From Thalassobacillus cyri (GTDB lineage: Bacteria > Bacillota > Bacilli > Bacillales > Halobacillaceae): DNA of 64,000 nucleotides. Shown one piece after another: positions 44,946 through 51,640 of the stretch. The position numbers and the translations under genes are program-made. A model generated the notes under the pieces. That model saw nothing but the letters and a program-made list of their open reading frames with translations, was not told the DNA's origin and did not search any database. Where the stretch lies: the NCBI RefSeq assembly GCF_900107755.1, contig NZ_FNQR01000021.1:1-64000 (forward strand). Reading direction: 5' to 3'. Position 1 is the first letter of the stretch; each line of letters opens with the position of its first letter.

Positions 44946-45542
44946 TTATATGCCAAAAAGTTTTACGATTGTCTTAACTGCTACATAATACTTTTCTGTA
45001 GCGTCAACCAATTGGGGTATATCTTTATACAATTCATATGCGATGATAAATTTACCTACATTATGTTCAGTAGTATTCACTTCTTCTTGGGCTTCTTGAA
45101 TCCCTTTCTTTGTTCCTTCTTTTGCAGCCTGGTGAATAATTGTTTCAAAATTTTCTATCTGGTTTGGATTTAATCTACCTACCATTTCATCAATATCAGG
45201 CATATCCCCATATTCACGCTTAAACTCTTCCAGTTCTCTTAAGTTTGTATCACTTTCATTATGATTATTGTTGTAGCTATTGATTAAACCTTTGACTTGA
45301 TTATAAGAATAAATATAATCGTTTAATATCAGCATTGGAGATGGAAAACTAGGCTCTGTTATTCTTTTTACACTTGCCCTAACACTTTCAATCCGTCTTA
45401 AGTGATTCTCATACCATTGAATAGTTTGATTATTTTTTTGGGCTATTGCTTCGGCCTGTTTAATGGGTCTTAATGCTAATTCCATCCTAGCTTCCATTTC
45501 TTTTACTTTTTTCATAATAGGTGGCTCATATGATTTAAACAC
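44946..45542 (-). CDS. Accessory-cluster protein, 198 aa, coiled coil
   Basis: Starts at GTG 45542, with GGAGGGGG upstream. Entirely helical, with a coiled-coil N-terminus and a glutamate-rich linker 'NTTEHNVGKFIIAYELYKDI', ending in a hydrophobic KTIVKLFGI. No membrane segment. No recognised domain. A copy of the shared element is found at 45560-45596. Codon use is AT-rich relative to the structural genes, consistent with separate acquisition. Confidence 0.62.
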   Translation of the reverse strand: MFKSYEPPIMKKVKEMEARMELALRPIKQAEAIAQKNNQTIQWYENHLRRIESVRASVKRITEPSFPSPMLILNDYIYSYNQVKGLINSYNNNHNESDTNLRELEEFKREYGDMPDIDEMVGRLNPNQIENFETIIHQAAKEGTKKGIQEAQEEVNTTEHNVGKFIIAYELYKDIPQLVDATEKYYVAVKTIVKLFGI

Positions 45543-45559
45543 TAGTCCCCCTCCTTTTA

Positions 45560-45596
45560 TCTAACCTATTTCGATAAAAAGGAAGGTATTTCCTGC
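45560..45596 (-). promoter_or_regulatory. Shared accessory-gene upstream element, copy C
   Basis: On the - strand GCAGGAAATACCTTCCTTTT is followed by TATCGAAATAGGTTAGA. The first 17 bases are identical to copy A. It lies 18 bases before the start of the 198-aa gene. Confidence 0.6.
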
Positions 45597-45661
45597 TTAT
45601 CTCCATACACTCCCGCCCCTGTGTGATCTACAAGAGAAGATTCATTCCCACGTGTCCATAG

Positions 45662-45694
45662 AAAAAGCGCCCACCCATTTGGATAGACGCTTTT
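45662..45694. terminator. Hairpin between the 198-aa gene and the divergent + strand gene
   Basis: AAAAGCG and CGCTTTT arms pair within 45600-45860, a gap without a convincing gene. It may end upstream transcription coming from the early genes. Confidence 0.45.
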
Positions 45695-45875
45695 ACATAG
45701 AAAAATAAACAAACTTTGGAAAAAATCATCAATCTTTCCATAATTACATATTAACATGGATTTAGAGGTCAAAAGTGACATTATAGTGACAAGACGATTT
45801 TTTAATTTTTAGATACAGTTCTGTTTAATCATTTTTTTTCATACCTTATACTAAAAACAATTAGAGGTGGTAAAA

Positions 45876-46388
45876 ATGACCAGAAAATTATCAGCTAGAC
45901 TGGATGAAGAAGCTGACCTTATTGCCTTCTTTTTAGAAGATGAAAGTACATGCCATCTAACTATAATAAAGGATAGTCTAGAGGACGAACATTATTTTAT
46001 ACCTCCAATCTCTTTAACATTTAAATCCATTCAAGAAATTGATTGCCTTCATAACATTTTAATATCAGGGATTAAGGATCTTGATTTATTCGATAAAAAT
46101 AAGCTTTCCTATGATATGACATCTACTTCGCATATAATTTCGACTGATGCCCCCATTATAATGGGAACAATTGTTTCAGGAAAACTCAAATTAATCGAAT
46201 CTGATTATTTTAACGATTCTGTATATAAGCCTGCTAAACAGATAATCTTACGGAGAGAGCAACTTAAAATTCTATATAAATTATTGAACTTTATTCTAGG
46301 TGAGCCTATAACTATGAAGTTCAATTATGATATAAAAAAACATAAAATTCGCAAAGATGTTCCATCTGGATGGGATCTCCTCCAGTAA
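45876..46388 (+). CDS. Accessory-cluster protein on the opposite strand, 170 aa
   Basis: The ATG at 45876 follows TTAGAGGTGG. The protein is soluble, with mixed alpha/beta content and no signal peptide ('EDESTCHLTIIKDSLEDEHY', 'KPAKQIILRREQLKILYKLL'). It is one of few genes on the + strand inside the lytic part of the prophage, so it is probably transcribed in the lysogen. No family recognised. It converges with the ArpU-type gene. Confidence 0.65.
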   Translation: MTRKLSARLDEEADLIAFFLEDESTCHLTIIKDSLEDEHYFIPPISLTFKSIQEIDCLHNILISGIKDLDLFDKNKLSYDMTSTSHIISTDAPIIMGTIVSGKLKLIESDYFNDSVYKPAKQIILRREQLKILYKLLNFILGEPITMKFNYDIKKHKIRKDVPSGWDLLQ

Positions 46389-46441
46389 GGTCTGCCTCCA
46401 ATCACTAATAGAAATATAACTTGCAACCCATAATAAAATGG

Positions 46442-46870
46442 CTATCTCCATCCCAAGAAGTCTACAGTGGCTTGTATAATATCATCCCGCCATCGGATTG
46501 CCTGACGTTTACTTATATTCAATTTATTTGATATGCCATCCCATGTTAGGTCCCTATTCTTGCTCCAGTACCTCAATCTACATAATTTCTTGTAATCATT
46601 CGGCAATGCATTATAAACTTGTTCGATTGCTTGAGCTATCTCTTCTAGGTGTTTCAGCCGCTTATTGGTAGATAGCCTGTTCACGATCTGTTCAGTAGGA
46701 GAAGTTACTTGTCCGGAGCGGCTTCCGCCAATGTTATCGTCACTCACTTTTGTTGGATTCATGATTTCTTCTCGTAAGTTAGCAATCTCTCGTAATGTTT
46801 GATGATAGTTATACCATTCAGATTCTGCATGCTTGAATGTAATCTTCTTTGGTTTGGTTGCTGTTCGCAT
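46442..46870 (-). CDS. ArpU/RinA-type late transcription regulator
   Basis: A 142-aa protein with a C-terminal sigma-70 region-4-like helix-turn-helix ('CRLRYWSKNRDLTWDGISNK' and 'LNISKRQAIRWRDDIIQA'). This pattern is typical of ArpU/RinA-family regulators that activate packaging and structural genes in Gram-positive phages. The ATG at 46870 overlaps the stop of the upstream gene. Confidence 0.85.
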   Translation of the reverse strand: MRTATKPKKITFKHAESEWYNYHQTLREIANLREEIMNPTKVSDDNIGGSRSGQVTSPTEQIVNRLSTNKRLKHLEEIAQAIEQVYNALPNDYKKLCRLRYWSKNRDLTWDGISNKLNISKRQAIRWRDDIIQATVDFLGWR

Positions 46871-47292
46871 CAAAAGCCCCCTTGTCTATTACCATCTGCA
46901 AAATCAAGCTTCACTTTATACTTGATTGCATTGATCTCTTCCTGGGTAGTAGTGAGTGCATTTTCCCACCGCTTCCAATTCCCATACTCTTCCGCTTCTT
47001 CCTTTCGTAATTCAACGACAGCAAGTTCAGCCGCTTCCTTTTTGTATTTCTTAGCCTCAAAGAACGTTTCTGTCTGCACCTGTTTTCTTTCCGCCCGTTT
47101 GGATTTATACCGATAAGCAAATTCCCCGGCCAGCTTGCCGATGAATACCAGCTGCTTCGATTTCAATTCTATGAGCCTTCCTTCCTGAGAGTCCGGCACC
47201 GCTTTGATAGCTCTGTGGTAGCGGATAACTTCCTTTAAGTATTCATCCACCCAATCTTTATCAGGCCTGTTCTTTATATCAAGCTCTTCCAT
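46870..47292 (-). CDS. Hypothetical phage early protein, 140 aa
   Basis: A charged, fully helical protein ('ERKQVQTETFFEAKKYKKEA'). Its stop overlaps the start of the ArpU-type gene (TGATG). This type of coiled protein often precedes the late regulator in Bacillus prophages. No specific function assigned. Confidence 0.65.
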   Translation of the reverse strand: MEELDIKNRPDKDWVDEYLKEVIRYHRAIKAVPDSQEGRLIELKSKQLVFIGKLAGEFAYRYKSKRAERKQVQTETFFEAKKYKKEAAELAVVELRKEEAEEYGNWKRWENALTTTQEEINAIKYKVKLDFADGNRQGGF

Positions 47293-47316
47293 ACAGCCGC
47301 TCCATGTATGTTTTCA

Positions 47317-47376
47317 TTACTCCCACACTCCAATCAGTAACAGCATGACAATCAGCACCCAGAGGAGCGTACTCAT
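47317..47376 (-). CDS. 19-aa membrane micropeptide
   Basis: ATG 47376 after AAGAGGATAG opens MSTLLWVLIVMLLLIGVWE, one hydrophobic helix, ending TAATG. It sits between two small early genes with proper spacing and RBS. It could be a real phage micropeptide or a chance frame. Confidence 0.35.
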   Translation of the reverse strand: MSTLLWVLIVMLLLIGVWE

Positions 47377-47379
47377 CTG

Positions 47380-47565
47380 CTATCCTCTTATAAAGTTGTC
47401 TGTGATGTATTCCCGCTTTTCTTTTAAGTATCGATGTTTAGGCTTGCCGCCCTGTGAGCTGTCGCATTCATATCCGGTGATATAACCATCTGGATGAGTC
47501 TCTTCTACAAATACCAGGAGAAGCGGATTGACTTTGTTTTGCCAACGACCTTTCAATCCCGACAT
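47380..47565 (-). CDS. Hypothetical phage protein, 61 aa
   Basis: A small basic soluble protein, 'HPDGYITGYECDSSQGGKPK'. Overlaps the zinc-ribbon gene by 13 bases, so it belongs to the same early operon. No family recognised. Confidence 0.6.
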   Translation of the reverse strand: MSGLKGRWQNKVNPLLLVFVEETHPDGYITGYECDSSQGGKPKHRYLKEKREYITDNFIRG

Positions 47566-47795
47566 TTACAGTTCTCCTTCCATTCCTCCCACAGATCGAG
47601 TCCCTGCTTTTCCGGACAGTCTGGATCGCTCTTGTTTCCGCATTGCTTGCAGGTGCGTATGATCTTGTGAGCGATTAGTTTTAATTTAAAGCTTCCGTGT
47701 CTGCAGTTTGGGCATTGCCCCGGTCGAAGAGCTTCTTCCGAGGATTGCTCCTGCTTCCATTCATCCATTTCCGTCCATTTGTATTTCTTAGCCAT
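47553..47795 (-). CDS. Zinc-ribbon phage protein, 80 aa
   Basis: Contains 'PGQCPNCRHGSFKLKLIAHK' and a second 'RTCKQCGNKSD', two CxxC pairs that make a typical zinc ribbon, followed by an acidic tail. Such proteins often bind nucleic acid or partner proteins. Function unknown. Confidence 0.68.
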   Translation of the reverse strand: MAKKYKWTEMDEWKQEQSSEEALRPGQCPNCRHGSFKLKLIAHKIIRTCKQCGNKSDPDCPEKQGLDLWEEWKENCKCRD

Positions 47796-47967
47796 GGTAT
47801 AGATTTTCTATCTCTTGGCTGGTTGCCTCTCGGATGTATGGACTATGCTTGTTGATGTGATCTCCGTTTTCTAAGACAAGATAGTTCGACCGCTCCTCAC
47901 TCACTTTGGCTACCTTTGGTTTTGCATTGATCATTCCAGCTGGCATGATGTAAATGAGTTTATCCAA
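47788..47967 (-). CDS. Hypothetical phage protein, about 59 aa
   Basis: The best RBS, GGGAGG, lies inside a longer frame that starts at 47991. It points to a TTG at 47967 giving (M)DKLIYIMPAGM. The protein is small and beta-rich with 'RSNYLVLENGDHINKHSPYI'. It overlaps both neighbours in the early operon. Confidence 0.55.
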   Translation of the reverse strand: MDKLIYIMPAGMINAKPKVAKVSEERSNYLVLENGDHINKHSPYIREATSQEIENLYHG

Positions 47968-48652
47968 TAGCAACGAACCTCCCTTTTTCATCTCTTGGCC
48001 GATTTACTTTTTGGAGCGGAAACGATACCGCTTGTTCTGGAGTCATCCCGCTGTAATAAATTCGATATCGGTATGCAGCAACAGTTATTCCGTTTTCCTT
48101 TGCTTCTCTTTGCAAGTGCTCAGGTATAGGTTTTTGACGTTTGCACAACTCCGGGAAGTATCTTTTCTTGAAGCGGGTGAGAGAAGCACGTCCCATCCCC
48201 ATTTCTTCTGCGATTGCTTCATGGCTTAAATATTGGTTGTATAGACGGAGGAACTTTTCTTTCTTTTTTTTGATCTTTTCTGGCAGGTGACGTTCGATAC
48301 TGGCATAATCATTCACCCTTACGTGAAGCGTCAGTCCATTTTCCTTTTTCCAGACCATCAACTTTGATACAGAACAATTACACAAGGTTGCTACCATATC
48401 GTCTGAATAACCCCGTTTCTTGTATACAAAGTATTTCTCTGGTGTAAAGTCAGCCAGAATAGGTTTTTCAACTTCCCACCGATAGATCCGGTGCTTACCA
48501 ATCATTCCATGTTCTAATTTCCAGTTGTACAAAGCACCTTTGCTGCAGTCGAGCTTCTTCCGTATTTTATCGTCGGAGAGCTTTTGCTTTTTATACTCCA
48601 CATACTCTTCGACAGTGAAATCAGCTAATTTTAATTTTCTACCTCTCCCCAT
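47960..48652 (-). CDS. Multi-helix-turn-helix phage protein, 230 aa
   Basis: The start at 48652 gives MGRGRKLKLADFTVEEY. Two tandem units follow one pattern, (A)DFT-E-Y--YKK---SDD-I---L-CS---L--WK-E-G, at about 10-50 and 65-110. A third HTH-like segment is 'LSHEAIAEEMGMGRASLTRF'. Each unit looks like a transposase-type HTH. The design suggests a DNA-binding protein that recognises repeated sites. No nuclease or recombinase motif is seen. Confidence 0.65.
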   Translation of the reverse strand: MGRGRKLKLADFTVEEYVEYKKQKLSDDKIRKKLDCSKGALYNWKLEHGMIGKHRIYRWEVEKPILADFTPEKYFVYKKRGYSDDMVATLCNCSVSKLMVWKKENGLTLHVRVNDYASIERHLPEKIKKKKEKFLRLYNQYLSHEAIAEEMGMGRASLTRFKKRYFPELCKRQKPIPEHLQREAKENGITVAAYRYRIYYSGMTPEQAVSFPLQKVNRPRDEKGRFVAIG

Positions 48653-48769
48653 CCGCTTCTGCTCCTTTCGTATAAGGGTCGAACTCCGCGGCAATAAACA
48701 ACACAAAAACGCTTTTATGGTCGATTCTCCTCTTCCGCATAACTGAAAATGGATATGTTAATACTTAGG

Positions 48770-48824
48770 GGGAGGCTGTTAGCCCGGGTAATCACTCCAC
48801 CCTGTACGTTGGCAACAGTCCTCC
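48770..48824. ncRNA. Candidate structured RNA: long imperfect hairpin with nested stem
   Basis: GGAGG-CTGTT (48771-48780) pairs with AACAG-T-CCTCC (48814-48824, one bulged T). GCC/GGC may extend the stem, and GGGT/ACCC forms a nested hairpin around AATCACTCC. It lies in a gene-free gap between the multi-HTH gene and a + strand 42-aa gene, 31 bases before the latter's ATG. It could be a leader or attenuator, or an operator. Confidence 0.4.
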
Positions 48825-48854
48825 TTCTTTAAATTAAATAAAAAGAGGAATCAT

Positions 48855-48983
48855 ATGATGAACTTAATCATGAATAACATCGAGATTTTCGTTTTCTTAA
48901 TACCTGGAGTCCTTATGTTTATAATGGGATGGATACTTTATAAAGTTTTTTCATTTCCTACTAAAGAAACAAAAAAGAAATAA
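48855..48983 (+). CDS. 42-aa single-helix membrane protein on the + strand
   Basis: ATG 48855 (or 48858) after AAGAGGA opens MMNLIMNNIEIFVFLIPG..., one membrane helix then a basic PTKETKKK tail. It is opposite to the surrounding early operon and has the structured hairpin just upstream. It may be expressed independently of the lytic genes, for example in the lysogen. Confidence 0.5.
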   Translation: MMNLIMNNIEIFVFLIPGVLMFIMGWILYKVFSFPTKETKKK

Positions 48984-49029
48984 ACTTTAGAATATCGCAA
49001 AACCATTATTACTTACTAGCTTTCTACTG

Positions 49030-49281
49030 TTAATCAGGCCTTCGGAAGACTGCCCTGTACTTAACCATGAGATCCACACTCTTAAAGGTGGAGCGGCTGT
49101 ATCTCGGTATGCTGTCATCATCATAGTGATAGCGCTTTGTTGTGGTATGGACTTTATGAAATGGTTCTACTTCGATGTAACCAGCCGCTTTCCGTTCCTT
49201 GCACCTTCTCCAGACGTCTTCCCCATCCATCCCGCAAATGACTACATTATGGTTTCTTCTATACGGATGCTTACTCTTCAT
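49030..49281 (-). CDS. Hypothetical phage protein, 83 aa
   Basis: Basic protein starting MKSKHPYRRN, with 'NVVICGMDGEDVWRRCKERK' and 'KRYHYDDDSIPRYSRSTFKS'. No membrane helix or known motif. It overlaps the next upstream gene in the early operon. Confidence 0.55.
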   Translation of the reverse strand: MKSKHPYRRNHNVVICGMDGEDVWRRCKERKAAGYIEVEPFHKVHTTTKRYHYDDDSIPRYSRSTFKSVDLMVKYRAVFRRPD

Positions 49282-49498
49282 CGACAATCAGCTCATCGAT
49301 ATGCTTGAAATTAAAAAATAAATGGTCCACGCGGATACAATTCGGATACATTTCAACTAAGGAGCCAGTATAAGTGAGTCCAATGTTAGTTTTCACCGTC
49401 ACCCAGTCACCAATCTTCAAATCATCTGATAATTCATACTTGTACTCCTTTTTAGATCGCCTGGGCAACCTCCCCGACCTCTTCGGTAAGAATAGCAA
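49271..49498 (-). CDS. Hypothetical phage protein, up to 75 aa
   Basis: The conserved-looking part is 'IGDWVTVKTNIGLTYTGSLV' and 'NFKHIDELIVDEE', a small beta barrel. The first ~25 residues overlap a truncated MazG-like frame and may not be translated. A TTG at 49420 is an alternative start. No good RBS is seen for either. Confidence 0.45.
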   Translation of the reverse strand: MLFLPKRSGRLPRRSKKEYKYELSDDLKIGDWVTVKTNIGLTYTGSLVEMYPNCIRVDHLFFNFKHIDELIVDEE

Positions 49499-49601
49499 GC
49501 CAGTATGGATATGGATGTCTCTGCACTCCCCATTTCTTATCTTGGCGCCTCCGCTCCTTGTTTAAATCTTCAATGGCAGCTGTTTTCAAAGGCAGTTTCA
49601 T
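49452..49601 (-). pseudogene. Truncated MazG-like pyrophosphohydrolase fragment
   Basis: ATG 49601 with a perfect GGAGGTGA reads 'DLNKERRRQDKKWGVQRHPY' and 'WLAILTEEVGEVAQAI', then stops at TAA. This is the start of a MazG-like NTP pyrophosphatase and ends right after the first metal-binding EEVGE motif. The second half (ExxD helix) is missing and does not continue in other frames. Either it is decayed, or the 49-aa peptide has another role. Confidence 0.6.
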
Positions 49602-49822
49602 TCGGTCACCTCCACTTTTTTGAACCGCTTCACGTTATGTTCTGGATGTACATCCGTAAATTCGCTGTATGGCCGTACCCAGGTGATTTCATCTTTGAAT
49701 GATTTATAAATGACCATTACTTCTTTGCTTTCGCTATCGAGCGCAAGCCCCATAACTTGATAGGTGTTGCCTTTGAAATGCTTGTAAAATTCGCCGCGCT
49801 TTACGATGATTCTCCCCTCCAT
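49598..49822 (-). CDS. DUF1653-domain phage protein
   Basis: A 74-aa protein: 'VKRGEFYKHFKGNTYQVMGL' and 'EVMVIYKSFKDEITWVRPYSEF' are the DUF1653 pattern, a small SH3-like beta domain of unknown function. It overlaps the MazG-like gene by four bases and the HTH gene upstream. Confidence 0.8.
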   Translation of the reverse strand: MEGRIIVKRGEFYKHFKGNTYQVMGLALDSESKEVMVIYKSFKDEITWVRPYSEFTDVHPEHNVKRFKKVEVTE

Positions 49823-50157
49823 TCTCGAATGTCTTCTATCGTCGCCCGCTGCACTTTAAAAGGTTCACCTTCAACGAAAATTATGTCTGTCGTATCATCA
49901 TCCAGGTCTTTCAATGCATTGATGAAATTTCTTTCTGGAGAGGATCCGCTTACCAAATGGAATGACCGTGGTGAGCGTTCTTTATTTTCAAGGTACCCTT
50001 TTTCTTTCAATCTGGTTATGTGCCGATGAGCGGTTGATGCAGAAGATACGCCTAAATGGTTTGCTACTTCCCGGACTGTTGGAGAATGTCCTGTTGCTTT
50101 GATGCTTGCTTCAATAAAGTCCAGTGCCCTTTTCTGTTGCTGTGTCAATTCCTTCAT
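49801..50157 (-). CDS. LexA-type DNA-binding domain protein without protease domain
   Basis: A 118-aa protein. The N-terminal 65 residues follow the LexA winged helix closely ('SPTVREVANHLGVSSASTAH', 'RHITRLKEKGYLENKERSPR'). The S24 peptidase domain is replaced by an acidic 50-residue tail. It could compete with host LexA at SOS boxes or regulate phage genes. Confidence 0.8.
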   Translation of the reverse strand: MKELTQQQKRALDFIEASIKATGHSPTVREVANHLGVSSASTAHRHITRLKEKGYLENKERSPRSFHLVSGSSPERNFINALKDLDDDTTDIIFVEGEPFKVQRATIEDIREWRGESS

Positions 50158-50561
50158 GCTTGCCCCGCCTTCCGTTCTTCCGCTTCCATGAAATCTTCAA
50201 ATTTCCGGGTATCCGGTTCATCTATCAAGCCATGCTTCCAGCAATCGTATTTGTCGTAGTGATAATATGGCCCGAAGCGGCGGATTGCTTCTTGCCGCAA
50301 TTCCTCAGCCGCTTCAGGAGTATCATGGATAAAGTCATGACAGCTTTGACATAATGGCGCCCCGTTCCTTGGATTGTTTCTGCCTATGTGTGAACGATAA
50401 AGACGATGGTGATAGGATGTATCTGGATGCATGCAGATGACACAATCAGGACCGTATATGCGGTCGATCTCCCGCTTCTGTTTATCAGTGAATTCTGAGC
50501 GCCTTGCCCTGGATGGAATCTTCATCCGCTTCAGCTGCTGTTTTTTGCTGTAAGGATTCAT
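50154..50561 (-). CDS. HNH-type nuclease-like phage protein
   Basis: A 135-aa protein with 'CVICMHPDTSYHHRLYRSHI' and 'NGAPLCQSCHDFIHDTPEAA': two CxxC pairs and an HH core as in HNH nucleases. It lies in the early operon, away from the packaging HNH gene, so a recombination or replication role is more likely. Overlaps both neighbours by a few bases. Confidence 0.75.
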   Translation of the reverse strand: MNPYSKKQQLKRMKIPSRARRSEFTDKQKREIDRIYGPDCVICMHPDTSYHHRLYRSHIGRNNPRNGAPLCQSCHDFIHDTPEAAEELRQEAIRRFGPYYHYDKYDCWKHGLIDEPDTRKFEDFMEAEERKAGQA

Positions 50562-51430
50562 TCTTCCATCAGCAACTTGGTATAACCGGAAAGCTTTTTA
50601 TGCCGTTCAATCTCGAGAGCCAATTTTTTGGATAGGTTATGTTCGGTTTTCATGTAAGCATCAATGACTTTGTTCTTCTGCTCGATTCGGCGCATGGCAT
50701 CATCCAGTTCCTGTTTGGTTCGTTCATGAGAGTTATGAGCAGTTTCCAGTTGTTGCTCAACAAGAGCATAGGATTGCTTGCTGGTTGCCTGACTTAAATC
50801 ATTCTGTAAGCGGATGATTTCTTCTTTCATCCGTTCATTCGTCCCTTGAAGTTTTTCATAATCCCGTTCAATTCCCTGAAGACGAATCATTTCCTCTTGA
50901 GAGTTTTTATATTTTTTAAGAGCATCAGCTGCTTGATCTTCCAGTTTTTGAATTGTCTTCTGAGACTCTTCATACTTGGTCTGCAATTCGCCGTATTTCT
51001 TTTCCGTTGTTACAGCCGCTTCTTTTTCCTGTGGCTCATTGTCCTTTTCAGATTCTTCTTTAACAGCTTGTTTTTCCCGGACATCTTCTTTGATCTGGTC
51101 ATCAAACTTTGCAGCATAAGCAGTGTCGCGTTGTTTCTTGGTGGTATGTTTCTTTGCAATCTTTTTCATTTCATCGAGCGACTTGCCAGTGAATCCCCAT
51201 TTCGATTTCTTTTGACTTAACACTGGAGCATGTATACCCATTTCTTCAGCTATCCTTGCGTCTGTCCAACCCTTTTCCTTGTACTCGATATAGGTCATTG
51301 GATTAACTTTCATTCGTTTTCTCCTCTCCTCTTCGGGCATTTGATAGGTGGTTACTGTGTTATCAAATGTTGTTGCTTTACTACCGAATCGCACTTCATC
51401 CATATGCCGATTTGGTATAGTGCTCGCCAT
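50558..51430 (-). CDS. HTH plus long coiled-coil phage protein
   Basis: A 290-aa protein. An HTH segment 'MTYIEYKEKGWTDARIAEEM' (about 45-70), similar in style to the units of the 230-aa protein at 48 kb, is followed by a basic linker and a ~150-residue coiled coil (130-280). GAGGTGA precedes the ATG. It may organise DNA during replication; no catalytic motif. Confidence 0.65.
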   Translation of the reverse strand: MASTIPNRHMDEVRFGSKATTFDNTVTTYQMPEEERRKRMKVNPMTYIEYKEKGWTDARIAEEMGIHAPVLSQKKSKWGFTGKSLDEMKKIAKKHTTKKQRDTAYAAKFDDQIKEDVREKQAVKEESEKDNEPQEKEAAVTTEKKYGELQTKYEESQKTIQKLEDQAADALKKYKNSQEEMIRLQGIERDYEKLQGTNERMKEEIIRLQNDLSQATSKQSYALVEQQLETAHNSHERTKQELDDAMRRIEQKNKVIDAYMKTEHNLSKKLALEIERHKKLSGYTKLLMEE

Positions 51431-51447
51431 TCACTCACCTCAGATCA

Positions 51448-51630
51448 TTAGTATTTGTTCAACATCGCTCGCGTTTCCACTGGACCTGGTACGACTGGGC
51501 CCCGGAATTCATTAGCAATCCGCTCCTCGCTATGACGCTCCAGCCAATCATTGAATTTATTGAACCGCTCCTCTTCCGTTTCCTGAGGAGTAAACATGAC
51601 TACACTGCTCATTCCTTCGACTGCTTTCAT
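51448..51630 (-). CDS. Hypothetical phage protein, 60 aa
   Basis: A small soluble protein, 'ETEEERFNKFNDWLERHSEE'. It sits between the helicase loader and the coiled-coil gene with short spacing, so it is in the same operon. No family recognised. Confidence 0.6.
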   Translation of the reverse strand: MKAVEGMSSVVMFTPQETEEERFNKFNDWLERHSEERIANEFRGPVVPGPVETRAMLNKY

Positions 51631-51640
51631 GACCTGCCTC

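Noticed and set aside
45566..45781. A 71-codon frame on the - strand between the accessory genes
   Set aside because: It spans a terminator-like hairpin and the shared upstream element, and has no protein-like pattern.
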